From positions 1 through 42,741 of the forward strand of contig JAIXOJ010000001.1 of NCBI GenBank assembly GCA_027486835.1: a stretch of 42,741 nt of DNA, written 5' to 3'. Position 1 is the first letter of the stretch; every line of letters begins with the position of its first letter. This DNA comes from Chitinophagaceae bacterium. Lineage in GTDB: Bacteria; Bacteroidota; Bacteroidia; Chitinophagales; Chitinophagaceae. Of the stretch, positions 18,877 to 26,581 are shown piece after piece. Both the position numbers and the translations under genes were made by a program. The notes under the pieces are model-generated. The model did not search any database. It worked only from the letters and a program-made list of their open reading frames with translations, and was not told the origin of the DNA.

Positions 18877-19321
18877 ACTTCAGTATTGTAAATTGATTAT
18901 TTAGAAAAAGGTGTGTAGTAATTATTTGCGCTTTTATGCTAAAGCAGGAAGTAATTCTCACACGAAAACGAGGGCGCAAAGTACAAGGTATTGTGCCAAA
19001 GGCTGGTAACCGTATCGATAAATGGTTATAAGTAGCACTCTGCCGATTGCGAGATGCACATGATGGGGTGAATTTGGATTTACAGCTTCTAAGGAAATTG
19101 AACCTATTGTTGGGATGCTTTTTTGTAGAAGATTAAAACTTTGATTGGTGGAAGAACTATTGGGTTAATACTTGAATGGCGCTATTTTTAAAATCAATTT
19201 TTTTTCCTTCCTTTTTTCAATTTCATTATCTCAATTCCAACTCATTTTTCCCGAGACTATTGCGAATGATACCAAAGTCTTTCAACTTATCAAGCAAAAG
19301 GGGTTAATCATTTGTTTTGCT
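18877..19321. other. Intergenic stretch between maeB and the mazF-type toxin
   Basis: About 445 bp hold the maeB promoter region and the 3' flank of the toxin gene. The one rightward open frame here (from 19172) runs antisense through the toxin gene and looks like a shadow. I see no RNA gene, repeat or terminator. Confidence 0.6.
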
Positions 19322-19657
19322 TTACAAGTCAAGTACTATTTTAATATTATTCTTGAGCGTGGAAATTTGTTGCGAGTTAAGCTTTCCAAGTCGTTTGATA
19401 AATCTAACGTTGTCTATAGCTCTAATTTGATCAACCAAAATATCGCTGGGCTTATGGAGTTGGTTTTTGTCAAGATGTACTCTTAGTAATGATATTGATG
19501 GTTTAACGTTCGTGGTAATTGGGCAGATTAAGGTAGATGGATGTGTAGCATTCAGCAAATCTGTTTGGATGATTACAACTGGTCTGGTTTTTCCAGGCTC
19601 AGTTCCAATCGTTGGGTTTAAATCTGCCAACCAAATTTCAAACTGTTTCATTGGCAT
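19322..19657 (-). CDS. MazF/PemK-family endoribonuclease toxin
   Basis: Toxin of a type II toxin-antitoxin pair; MazF/PemK enzymes cleave mRNA at short sequence motifs. The 111-aa protein has the diagnostic N-terminus (IWLADLNPTIGTEPGKTRPV, then VIIQTD), the central ICPITTNVKP strand and the conserved ILVDQIRAIDNVRF segment. The Met at position 3 (19651) is a possible alternative start. The gene overlaps the end of the upstream antitoxin gene by 20 nt (14 nt from the second Met), so translation is probably coupled. All core residues appear present and it looks functional. Confidence 0.93.
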   Translation of the reverse strand: MPMKQFEIWLADLNPTIGTEPGKTRPVVIIQTDLLNATHPSTLICPITTNVKPSISLLRVHLDKNQLHKPSDILVDQIRAIDNVRFIKRLGKLNSQQISTLKNNIKIVLDL

Positions 19658-19877
19658 CCATTAACTGCTCGAACTCCAATAAAATTTCCTTAGCATCTTC
19701 CCAAGTGTCTTTTGACTCTTTTGTTAACTGTGCTTTAAGTAAACGACGACTATTGAATTTATTATACAAACTAATAGCCTCATTAATATAGCTATCAGTT
19801 GCCACCTGCATCTTTGATGTTATTTCTGTGGCATCTTGGTACGTTTTATCTTCTAATTGGAGTGATACTAATTTCAT
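19638..19877 (-). CDS. Antitoxin partner of the MazF-type toxin
   Basis: A 79-aa acidic protein directly upstream of and overlapping the toxin gene. The N-terminus (MKLVSLQLEDKTYQDATEIT) followed by TDSYINEAISLYNKFNSRRL resembles a ribbon-helix-helix antitoxin: a short strand, then two helices. The C-terminal part (KDTWEDAKEILLEFEQLMDA) would be the toxin-neutralising tail. Such antitoxins usually repress their own operon. I assign it by position and general fold pattern, not by a diagnostic motif. Confidence 0.8.
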   Translation of the reverse strand: MKLVSLQLEDKTYQDATEITSKMQVATDSYINEAISLYNKFNSRRLLKAQLTKESKDTWEDAKEILLEFEQLMDANETV

Positions 19878-19927
19878 CGTTCCTTATTTTTTCCTTCGGT
19901 TATGATTACATCTATTTAGTTGCGCTT

Positions 19928-19935
19928 CAAATATA
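19928..19935 (-). promoter_or_regulatory. Putative -7 box of the toxin-antitoxin operon
   Basis: TATATTTG read leftward, 50 nt before the antitoxin ATG, is the same octamer seen upstream of the peroxiredoxin, DUF3857 and mnmG genes. No properly spaced -33 element is visible. Confidence 0.35.
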
Positions 19936-20047
19936 GTCTTTGCAAAATTTTCTTTTGCATAACAGTAAGCCCTTCTCTTTTAGCCTTTCTTCACCCACCT
20001 TCCAATAAGACTTTGTATTCAACTTATGGCAGACAAATAATAATCTC

Positions 20048-20884
20048 ATGAAATCAATTCTTATCATCTCCATCCTCCTTTTGCTTTGGGTAATTCTTGC
20101 TCAAAGCTGTTTAAAGCTTCGCATGACGGATACAACAGCAAGGGAGGAGTTTACCAAAGCTGGCGTTTCGCTCTCTATTAAAACACTAAAAACGGAGGAT
20201 CGACAGCTACATTATGTATCCACAGGAAATGAAAATTTTCCAACTATTTTGTTCGTTCATGGAAGCCCTGGCAGTTGGGATGCGTTTAAAGACTATCTAA
20301 AAGATGCGGATTTGCTGCATAAATACCGCATGATTGCTATTGATAGACCAGGTTTTGGATACAGCAACTTTGGTGATGCACTTAACCTAAAAGAGGAATC
20401 TTATTACATCTCTCCTTTACTAAAAGCCATTCAAAATCATCAACCCGTTTATTTAGTTGGGCATTCTTTGGGTGGCCCTTTAATTGTTCAATTGGCTGCC
20501 GACAATCCCAATGCTATTAATGCGCTGGTGATTCTTGCAGGTGCTATTGATGCTTCGCTTGAAAAGCCAGAATTATGGCGACCTCTTTTGATGAATAATC
20601 CTCTTAAATTTTTACTCCCCGGTGCTTTGCGCCCTGCCAATGACGAACTATGGTATTTAAAGCATGACCTTATTGAATTACAACCACATTTTGCCAAAAT
20701 CACTTGCCCCGTACACATAATACATGGTGATAAAGACCCCTTGGTGGATTATGGTAACCTCGCTTTTGGCGCAAAAGCATTTGTTAACGCTCAACAATTG
20801 GACACCCTCACATTGCAAGGGGCTAATCATTTTATTCCTTGGACGAGATTTAAAGAAATAAAAAAGGTATTGCTAACGCTGTAA
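20048..20884 (+). CDS. Alpha/beta hydrolase, membrane-anchored or lipoprotein
   Basis: A serine hydrolase of unknown substrate. Residues 1-20 form a hydrophobic export or anchor segment ending in AQSC; C21 may be lipidated, but the -3 residue is Ala, so the lipobox is weak. The oxyanion region is HGSPGSW (71-77). The nucleophile is S140 in GHSLGG, with the likely acid at D230 (HGDKDPLVD) and catalytic H261 (GANHFIPW). The 278-aa length is normal and the triad complete. It lies between two toxin-antitoxin modules but shows no functional tie to them. Confidence 0.9.
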   Translation: MKSILIISILLLLWVILAQSCLKLRMTDTTAREEFTKAGVSLSIKTLKTEDRQLHYVSTGNENFPTILFVHGSPGSWDAFKDYLKDADLLHKYRMIAIDRPGFGYSNFGDALNLKEESYYISPLLKAIQNHQPVYLVGHSLGGPLIVQLAADNPNAINALVILAGAIDASLEKPELWRPLLMNNPLKFLLPGALRPANDELWYLKHDLIELQPHFAKITCPVHIIHGDKDPLVDYGNLAFGAKAFVNAQQLDTLTLQGANHFIPWTRFKEIKKVLLTL

Positions 20885-20997
20885 AGATTTTAGCTACAGA
20901 AATAGTTATAGCTAAGTGTGTTTCTTTTCTTAAACAGAAATGGTGGAGCGTGATTTGCCCAGCATTTAATGCAGCATGTAAAAAGTGATTCCTAAAA

Positions 20998-21267
20998 TCA
21001 GCTATAGTGTCCTTTACAGCTAATGATTTCAATATTTCCTTCCCCGATATAATTCTATAAATCAATCTGTGTTCATCCGTAATTCTTCTACTCCAGCAAC
21101 CCTGCAAATTATGCTTTAACAATTCGGGTTTTCCTTTTCCTTCGTATGGACTTCTGCTAATGTCTTTCAACAATTCAGCAATACGTTTAAAAAGTTTTTT
21201 TATTGACAATTGCCCAATTTGTAAAATCTTCAAAAGCATCTTTATGAAAGACAAATTGCTTTATCAC
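20998..21267 (-). pseudogene. YoeB/Txe-family toxin gene broken by two frameshifts
   Basis: Three segments in two frames rebuild one YoeB-type RNase toxin of about 89 residues. From GTG at 21267 the frame reads KDAFEDFTNWAIVNKKTF and hits a stop. A one-base shift at the A7/T5 runs (about 21188-21203) continues KRIAELLKDISRSPYEGKGK, then PELLKHNLQGCWSRRITDEH and RLIYRII. A second shift at the G run near 21045 restores NIEIISCKGHYS and the stop. The middle and C-terminal segments match the YoeB core and its CxxHY-type end. The GTG overlaps the antitoxin stop by one base. Both indels lie in homopolymers, so either true decay or sequencing error is possible. Confidence 0.85.
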
Positions 21268-21521
21268 TATAATTTTTCTAGAATTATTTGGTCTAACTCG
21301 TTTTCAGAAAATGAAATGATATTCTTTTTCGCTTCTACTTCTACAAAACATTTTTCTATTCTTTCCAATTGTTGTTGAACGGTTTCCGATTGCAACAAAC
21401 CAAAGTCTTCAGAAGTAGAAACAGAAATTTGTAATTGAGGACTGTTTTTAAACAATCTTTTCAAAGTATTTAAAAAATCACTGTTAAGTTCTTCTGGTTT
21501 TAGTATAAATGTTGATTCCAT
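21267..21521 (-). CDS. Antitoxin of the YoeB-type module
   Basis: An 84-aa protein starting MESTFILKPEELNSDFL at the ATG at 21521; a longer upstream in-frame extension lacks a convincing start. It sits immediately before the YoeB-type toxin and overlaps its GTG by one base, the usual antitoxin-first order. The middle contains a Ser/Gln-rich segment, and the C-terminal part is acidic (SFSENELDQIILEKL), fitting a toxin-binding tail. I do not recognise a Phd/YefM DNA-binding domain, so autoregulation may be absent. Assignment is by context. Confidence 0.75.
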   Translation of the reverse strand: MESTFILKPEELNSDFLNTLKRLFKNSPQLQISVSTSEDFGLLQSETVQQQLERIEKCFVEVEAKKNIISFSENELDQIILEKL

Positions 21522-21672
21522 AAAATTTTTTAGCAAAAATAAGTGTGTGCAAAATATATAAAACGCTTTAACCGTTGTGTATGGCACTTGCTGTGCATTT
21601 GCTCATGAGAAGGATTCAAACATCCCAATATTTTGATTAGGCAACATTCCCTCAGGAACATGTTAGCAAGTA

Positions 21673-21918
21673 GGTTCTACTACACAAAAAGCCCTGCTTT
21701 TCTTTTGCAGAAAAGTCGGGGCTTAATTTGCTAAACTTGAAATTAAGCGAAGAACATAGCGGAGGGTACGAGCGACACGCTCGCACCAGCAGGGGGGTTC
21801 TACTACACAAAAAGCCCCGACTATCTTTTGCAGAAAAGTCGGGGCTTAATTTGCTAAACTTGACATACAGCGAAGAACTTAGCGAAGGGTACGAGCAGCA
21901 TGCTCGCACCAGCTGGGA
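21673..21918. repeat. Direct duplication, two 123-bp copies with two hairpins each
   Basis: Copies start at 21673 and 21796. Each contains a long inverted repeat (in copy 2, AAGCCCCGACT pairs perfectly with AGTCGGGGCTT, with an inner TCT/AGA extension around TTTGC) and a second short hairpin near its end. The second hairpin changes in both arms together: CGAGCG/CGCTCG in copy 1 and CGAGCA/TGCTCG in copy 2. Leftward frames reading through both copies are repeat translations, not a credible gene. Confidence 0.9.
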
Positions 21919-21950
21919 TAATACGGTAATAGTTGGAGTTAATTCAGCAG

Positions 21951-22574
21951 CTAATTACAGCAAAACAAGTGAATATTAATGTACTTCTTTTCTATAAGTA
22001 GTTTGCCCTTTCCAACTTTCTGAGAGAACCTTCCGACCGTGTAGGAGAATCTTCCGAACACAAGGGTAAACCTTCCGACTCTGTAGGAGAACATTCCGAC
22101 CGCACGGGAGAACATTCCAATCACACGGGAGAACGTTTCGACCGCACGGGAGAACATTCCAACCACCCGGGAGAACATTCCGACTACACGGGAGAACATT
22201 CCAATCACACGGGAGAACGTTCCGACCGCACGGGAGAACATTCCGACCACCGAAACTGACAATCTGGCCGACGAGGTGAACGTTCCGACCACCCGGGAGA
22301 ACATTCCGACCGCACGGGAGAACGTTCCGACTACACGGGAGAACGTTTCGACGCTTGGGGTGGACAATCTGACAGCTTTTTGGTGTGTTCTGTGTCTCGT
22401 TTTCATTATCGGACACCTCGGATGCTTCATCCTTTGCATTTGTTTCTTTAATCTGAGGGTTTGAAGGTGTAAACGGGTAATCGGATCGTTGACAAGATTT
22501 GTTTTTTTTATTGGCCAATTACCCGATGTGGTAATTACGGTAGTCGGAATATTAAACAATTGGCACAAACCCAT
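21951..22574 (-). CDS. Doubtful heptad-repeat reading frame over the 21-bp array
   Basis: From the ATG at 22574, 207 codons stay open leftward, ending in heptads such as VGMFSRAVGTFSRV encoded by the 21-bp array. A second leftward frame (21976-22518) is also open but has no ATG. It reads more like a natural protein before the repeats (QRSDYPFTPSNPQIKETNAK; ENETQNTPKSCQ). The two frames meet at an A8 run (22502-22509), where one extra A would join the ATG of the first to the body of the second. A frameshifted repeat protein is possible; equally, neither frame may be translated. I do not recognise a family. Confidence 0.25.
   Translation of the reverse strand: MGLCQLFNIPTTVITTSGNWPIKKTNLVNDPITRLHLQTLRLKKQMQRMKHPRCPIMKTRHRTHQKAVRLSTPSVETFSRVVGTFSRAVGMFSRVVGTFTSSARLSVSVVGMFSRAVGTFSRVIGMFSRVVGMFSRVVGMFSRAVETFSRVIGMFSRAVGMFSYRVGRFTLVFGRFSYTVGRFSQKVGKGKLLIEKKYINIHLFCCN
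22010..22363. repeat. Tandem array of about 17 21-bp units
   Basis: Units of the form TTCCGACCGCACGGGAGAACA follow each other without spacers. Inner copies are nearly identical and the outer three or four on each side diverge. Around 22241-22282 two units are strongly altered. The period is a multiple of three, so any frame without a stop codon gives a heptad peptide repeat. Variation is concentrated at a few positions and does not clearly favour synonymous change in one frame. Confidence 0.92.
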
Positions 22575-22723
22575 TACCAAAGTGAAAAAATGAGCTGACA
22601 AAAGCTAATGAGCTTAGGATAATGAGTAACCAAACAGCTTTACGGTTATTTCTTACATTTATCTCTATTAGAAATAGAAACCCTACCATTAATAAGGAAA
22701 CAAAAAAACGTTTTGTTACTTGT

Positions 22724-23461
22724 TTACACTTCCTCTCTAGTAAGTAAGGTTATAACATGTTCATGACCATAATAATCGAAGATAAAAACAGGAAAAGCAC
22801 TTAGTACCGCAACTGTTTCATCTATTTTTATGTACCGTTCAAGCTGCCATTCAAAAATCTCAGATTGGGTTATTAATTTATTCGGTAAACAAAATTGCTC
22901 GTTTACAATATGGTTCAGTTTACAGAGGTGTAGCTGAATTAAGTGCTTCCATGTGTTCAAATTATATTTCTTTATTTGTTGGTAGCTACTTTCTTTCCCT
23001 ACGATTTGCTTGTATCCAATATTTTCTTTCGCTTTCACTTTCAATGCTTTGAAATCAATTTTTTCCGAAACATGCTTTAATGCTTCTACCATTGGGTAGC
23101 TAATAAACAATTTTCCTCTTTCTGTTTCCTCTTGAAAGAATGCCAATACTTGTTGAATTTTATCGTCGGTTGCAATTGAATCATGTCCGTCATAATCAAA
23201 GAATAGATAAATCTCGGCAAAATCATTTCGCTTGTATGTTGCCAAAAGATGCTTATTAAAGGGTATTTCTTTCAGCAGTGAAAAGGTATCTACATCATCA
23301 TCATTGGCTATTTCTTTGTGCAATTCGTATAAATCGTTGCAGTAGGCACATAGTACCAATGTTTTTTCAGCCTGTTCATTCAGAAAGTATTGGGTGAGGT
23401 TGACCACAATCTGTTTTTCGGTACGCTCCCCTTCAAACACAAATAGAATATGGTTAGCCAT
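22724..23461 (-). CDS. RloB-like TOPRIM-type protein of a two-gene defence module
   Basis: A 245-aa protein beginning MANHILFVFEGERTEKQ. The ATG at 23461 overlaps the stop of the upstream ATPase gene by 8 nt, which indicates translational coupling. The pattern of a Glu at the end of the first strand (E10 in FVFEGE) and DxD in a later strand (D89, D91 in YLFFDYDGHD) fits a TOPRIM-like metal site, as in RloB/AbiLii and OLD-type nucleases. The likely role is effector nuclease in phage defence, gated by the ATPase. Family knowledge supports defence; activity and target are inferred. The DUF4435 effector of PARIS systems is an alternative relative. Confidence 0.75.
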   Translation of the reverse strand: MANHILFVFEGERTEKQIVVNLTQYFLNEQAEKTLVLCAYCNDLYELHKEIANDDDVDTFSLLKEIPFNKHLLATYKRNDFAEIYLFFDYDGHDSIATDDKIQQVLAFFQEETERGKLFISYPMVEALKHVSEKIDFKALKVKAKENIGYKQIVGKESSYQQIKKYNLNTWKHLIQLHLCKLNHIVNEQFCLPNKLITQSEIFEWQLERYIKIDETVAVLSAFPVFIFDYYGHEHVITLLTREEV

Positions 23462-24566
23462 TAAATGCACCTGCTTTATACATTTTCTCAATATTGTGTG
23501 CCGCTCTCAATTCTTTCGAAGTGCGTTTGGCCAATGAGCGGATTTGGCTTTTGTTCATCAAAAAATAGCAGTCTGGCCTCAACAAATCATTGGTAATAAT
23601 GGAAGTGTTATGGGTGGTTAATACAAATTGAACCCCTGTTTTTTTAAGTTCATCTACAATGAGTGCAGATAATTCATGGTGGTAAAATGCATCAAATTCA
23701 TCAATAAAAAGAAAGGAAACTTTAGAATCCTCTTTCACTTTCAATAACCAAAAATAAAATAGCGACAATGACTTTGTTCCTTGAGATGCAATTACATAAA
23801 AAGGTATAAGCTTACCGTTAAAATCGAAGACAAGTATATCTTGGTCAGCCTCTTTTGCTATTGATAATTTACACTCAATTTCAGCTTTATTCAAAAACGA
23901 TTGAAAATCTAGAATTTTACCTTGACTAATAATATACTCCCCAATATCTCGTATTCCACTTTCAAGTCCTAAATACATATTTCCTTGTAGAGATCTAAAA
24001 AAGAGCATCCCCTCCACAAACTTAAAAAATCGATTGAACGTTTTATTTTCTACTGTGTCGCTTAGTACAGAATTATTAAACACATACTTTAGAAGGGATA
24101 GGTTTCTATTGGTCAATTCTCTTTTTAAGCTTTCTGTTCCCTCAAATTGAAAGGTTGCTTCATCATTTTTTCTTCTATCAATAGACGCTAATTCAACACC
24201 ATTTACAAAAAAGTTTTCCGTAACAATGGTCTTAAAATTAGTTTTTTTATACTCGTAAATTACCTTATTCCCTTCAAAAACAAATTCGTAATGGAAGGTG
24301 GCTTCGCTTAATTCGCTATAGGCATTTAGGTAATTGGTGTAAACAGAATCATTGCTTTCTTTATCTGTTAAATGCCCTACAATATCAAAAATGGCAATTC
24401 CAAGATTAGATTTTCCAACACCATTATGCCCATATATCAATGCATTGTTAACCACTCCGTTCTTAATACACTCACTATTAAAAGAATAGTTATTGGTTTC
24501 TTGTAAATCAAAAACAAATTCTGTGTGAAATCCTTTAAAATTTGTTACGGAAAATCTGGTAAGCAC
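23454..24566 (-). CDS. RloA/AbiL-like AAA (SMC/ABC-type) ATPase of a defence module
   Basis: A 370-aa ATPase with an ABC/SMC-type head. The start chosen is the GTG at 24566, giving the usual (M)LTRFSVTNFKGF; an upstream TTG would add 12 residues. Walker A is GHNGVGKS (46-53). The signature-like SQGTKSLS is at 261-268, Walker B is FLFIDEFDAF with D289/E290, and the switch His is in TTHNTS (H319). The ending ELRAAHNIEKMYKAGAF is typical of RloA-like ATPases. It probably senses infection and controls the coupled TOPRIM protein. It is divergent in character from neighbouring housekeeping genes and sits beside toxin-antitoxin modules. Confidence 0.82.
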   Translation of the reverse strand: MLTRFSVTNFKGFHTEFVFDLQETNNYSFNSECIKNGVVNNALIYGHNGVGKSNLGIAIFDIVGHLTDKESNDSVYTNYLNAYSELSEATFHYEFVFEGNKVIYEYKKTNFKTIVTENFFVNGVELASIDRRKNDEATFQFEGTESLKRELTNRNLSLLKYVFNNSVLSDTVENKTFNRFFKFVEGMLFFRSLQGNMYLGLESGIRDIGEYIISQGKILDFQSFLNKAEIECKLSIAKEADQDILVFDFNGKLIPFYVIASQGTKSLSLFYFWLLKVKEDSKVSFLFIDEFDAFYHHELSALIVDELKKTGVQFVLTTHNTSIITNDLLRPDCYFLMNKSQIRSLAKRTSKELRAAHNIEKMYKAGAFNG

Positions 24567-24688
24567 AATTTCTATTTTATTGACTGCAAGAGTAAGAAAC
24601 AATAAACTATGTTCCGTAGTTTTTTTACGGCAGTCATTTTCGATGGCCGTTAAGTCCCTTCTTGTTTATGCTTTCTTTTTCCCACCCA

Positions 24689-26581
24689 CTATTTCACCAA
24701 CACCAACTTATCCAAGTCTCCTCTATTCATCTGTTCATAAAATTTTGCAAAGGCTTCATAATCAGATGCTGGGAAACGGCCCTCATTTCTTTTATAGGTT
24801 CTTATCAGCTTAATGCTGTTGTCATTAAACAAATAGCTGACATAAAACTGCCCAAATTGATTGGAGATCTTTATGTTTTTGGGCATAGACTCTAAGGTGT
24901 AATTCTTCGGCAGATGAATGATTATACTATCGGTATGTACATAAGAATAGGGGTAAACGATGTCAGATAGTCGATGTTTACGCTCTGGCAGTCTTGCCGT
25001 TTTACTTAAAAAATTAGGTTGTACAAACATGCGCTTGCCCGTAATGGAGCCAAAATTGGCAGCTTTTAGTGTAAAACTTTCTTCCATCTTGGGTACAACG
25101 GCCCTTGTTTCTTTAAAGTCTATTTGCTCAATCTGGTATGTGCCAATATCATAGGCGCGATTGTAATGAGCTATTTGTTCCTCTTTTGAACTATACTTAA
25201 ATTGGTGATGTGCCTCCTCTTGTTCAAGTCCGGTATAATTGGTGGTTACGTTTGCCGCCAGCGTTCCTTCCTCGTCTATAGTGGCAATTATAGTTCGCTG
25301 GAGTGTATTTTCCTCGGCAGAATATTGTGGTGTGGTCACTATTTTTCCTCCATTATCCGTAATCATTAACGCTTTTCTATTGCCCGTAAATGACCCTAAA
25401 AACCCGGGGCTAACTGTTTGGCTTGTACATTCTAGCCAAATTGTATCCTTATTGGTAGGTACACAGGCAATAACATGATTAAAACTAGAAGCAGGAAAAT
25501 CCTCGTTTATAGGTCGATAGGTGTCGCCAGCAGGTATTAGCACATAATGCGCCTTGATGCCTGCTTCTTTCAAAAGGCTAACCATAAAGTTGGATAAGGC
25601 TTTACAGTCACCGAATTTCTTTTCTGCCACAAACTTTGCTTCCAACGGTTGCCACCCACCAATGCCTATTTGGATGCTGATGTAACGGGTGTTTTGTTGC
25701 AGATATTGATACAATACAGCCACTTTTTCAGCAGTTGTGGTTAAATGGTCGGTTAATTGATGCACTTGTTGTTGAATCGAGGGTGGGAGTATATGCCTGT
25801 TCTCATTTAATGCAAGAATAAACTTCCCAAAACCTTCCCAAGTACTCATGTCGCCAGAATAACCCCCAAAAGAAAATAACGTAGGGGCTATGGAAACCGT
25901 GGTGAGCAACTCATCGGCATTGGGTCGAAATAATTCTTTTGACAATGGCAATTGGTGTTGCACCTCCCAAGTGTAGGTAATTACGCCATTTTGTTGTTCA
26001 ATTAGTGGTTTGTTTGGGTAGTTTTTTTGCTTATACCTCAGTTGGTAGTCAACAGGTGTTTCTACAATAAACTTGCTTTGTTCTACCGAAAAATTCTCAA
26101 CACCCGACATCGGCATCCAAGTGGGCAAGAAAAAAATGCCATCTAACGATAACTCATCTTCAAACTCAACTGTGTAGGGATACTTATTGCAATGGAAACT
26201 AAAGTATTTTATTCGTGAGTCAGTAATTAAATCATGTTCGCCCGAGCCTGTTACATCGCCGATTTCTTTTTTCCTAATTTTCTTTATTTGTACCCCATTT
26301 TGGTCAAAGAGTTTACCACCAATATCGCTCAATGAGTACAATTTACTGTATTGACTCTTGTAAAAAGCATACTCGTCCCCGGCTTGATTCAAAATAGTAA
26401 TGGCCCATTTGTGTTTGATAACAGCGTGTTTAATGCTTTTAATTTGTACATGAAATTCTTCAAAACGCTTTACTGCATCAGCGTTTTCTGTAAGGTTGGA
26501 CGGCATTTTAGCTATACTATATTCTTGCGAAAAGCAGCAAGAACCAGTTAACAACACCATTAGGAATATAAGTACTCTCAT
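24689..26581 (-). CDS. DUF3857/transglutaminase-like secreted protein, catalytic residues present
   Basis: A 630-aa secreted protein with a signal peptide (to about residue 19, GSCCFSQ), a beta-rich DUF3857 domain (about 45-230) and a transglutaminase-like fold (about 270-400). The cysteine-protease-like residues are C326 (KFGDCKAL), H369 (SFNHVIA) and the acid E384 (WLECTSQ), where most relatives have Asp. Substrate and pathway are unknown for this Bacteroidota family. The ATG overlaps the stop of the upstream paralogue by 4 nt, so they form an operon with coupled translation. A hydrophobic first-strand run with CC at 15-16 could instead indicate a lipoprotein. Confidence 0.85.
   Translation of the reverse strand: MRVLIFLMVLLTGSCCFSQEYSIAKMPSNLTENADAVKRFEEFHVQIKSIKHAVIKHKWAITILNQAGDEYAFYKSQYSKLYSLSDIGGKLFDQNGVQIKKIRKKEIGDVTGSGEHDLITDSRIKYFSFHCNKYPYTVEFEDELSLDGIFFLPTWMPMSGVENFSVEQSKFIVETPVDYQLRYKQKNYPNKPLIEQQNGVITYTWEVQHQLPLSKELFRPNADELLTTVSIAPTLFSFGGYSGDMSTWEGFGKFILALNENRHILPPSIQQQVHQLTDHLTTTAEKVAVLYQYLQQNTRYISIQIGIGGWQPLEAKFVAEKKFGDCKALSNFMVSLLKEAGIKAHYVLIPAGDTYRPINEDFPASSFNHVIACVPTNKDTIWLECTSQTVSPGFLGSFTGNRKALMITDNGGKIVTTPQYSAEENTLQRTIIATIDEEGTLAANVTTNYTGLEQEEAHHQFKYSSKEEQIAHYNRAYDIGTYQIEQIDFKETRAVVPKMEESFTLKAANFGSITGKRMFVQPNFLSKTARLPERKHRLSDIVYPYSYVHTDSIIIHLPKNYTLESMPKNIKISNQFGQFYVSYLFNDNSIKLIRTYKRNEGRFPASDYEAFAKFYEQMNRGDLDKLVLVK

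Noticed and set aside
19172-19486. Rightward 104-aa gene
   Set aside because: It overlaps the MazF-type toxin in antisense and has no recognisable features.
20850-21254. Intact 134-aa toxin
   Set aside because: Only residues in the middle match YoeB; both ends are out-of-frame readings, so the gene is better described as a double frameshift.
21652-21909. Leftward 85-aa coding region
   Set aside because: It is the translation of the two 123-bp duplicated copies, including their hairpins, and has no protein-like independent sequence.
22010-22363. CRISPR array or VNTR with spacers
   Set aside because: The 21-bp units abut directly; no repeat-spacer alternation exists.
22276-22464. Rightward 62-aa protein with hydrophobic tail
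   Set aside because: It reads antisense through the repeat array and an acidic-rich leftward frame, which explains the hydrophobic tail.
22724-24566. Septu (PtuAB) system
   Set aside because: The second protein has a TOPRIM-like E...DxD pattern and no HNH motif.
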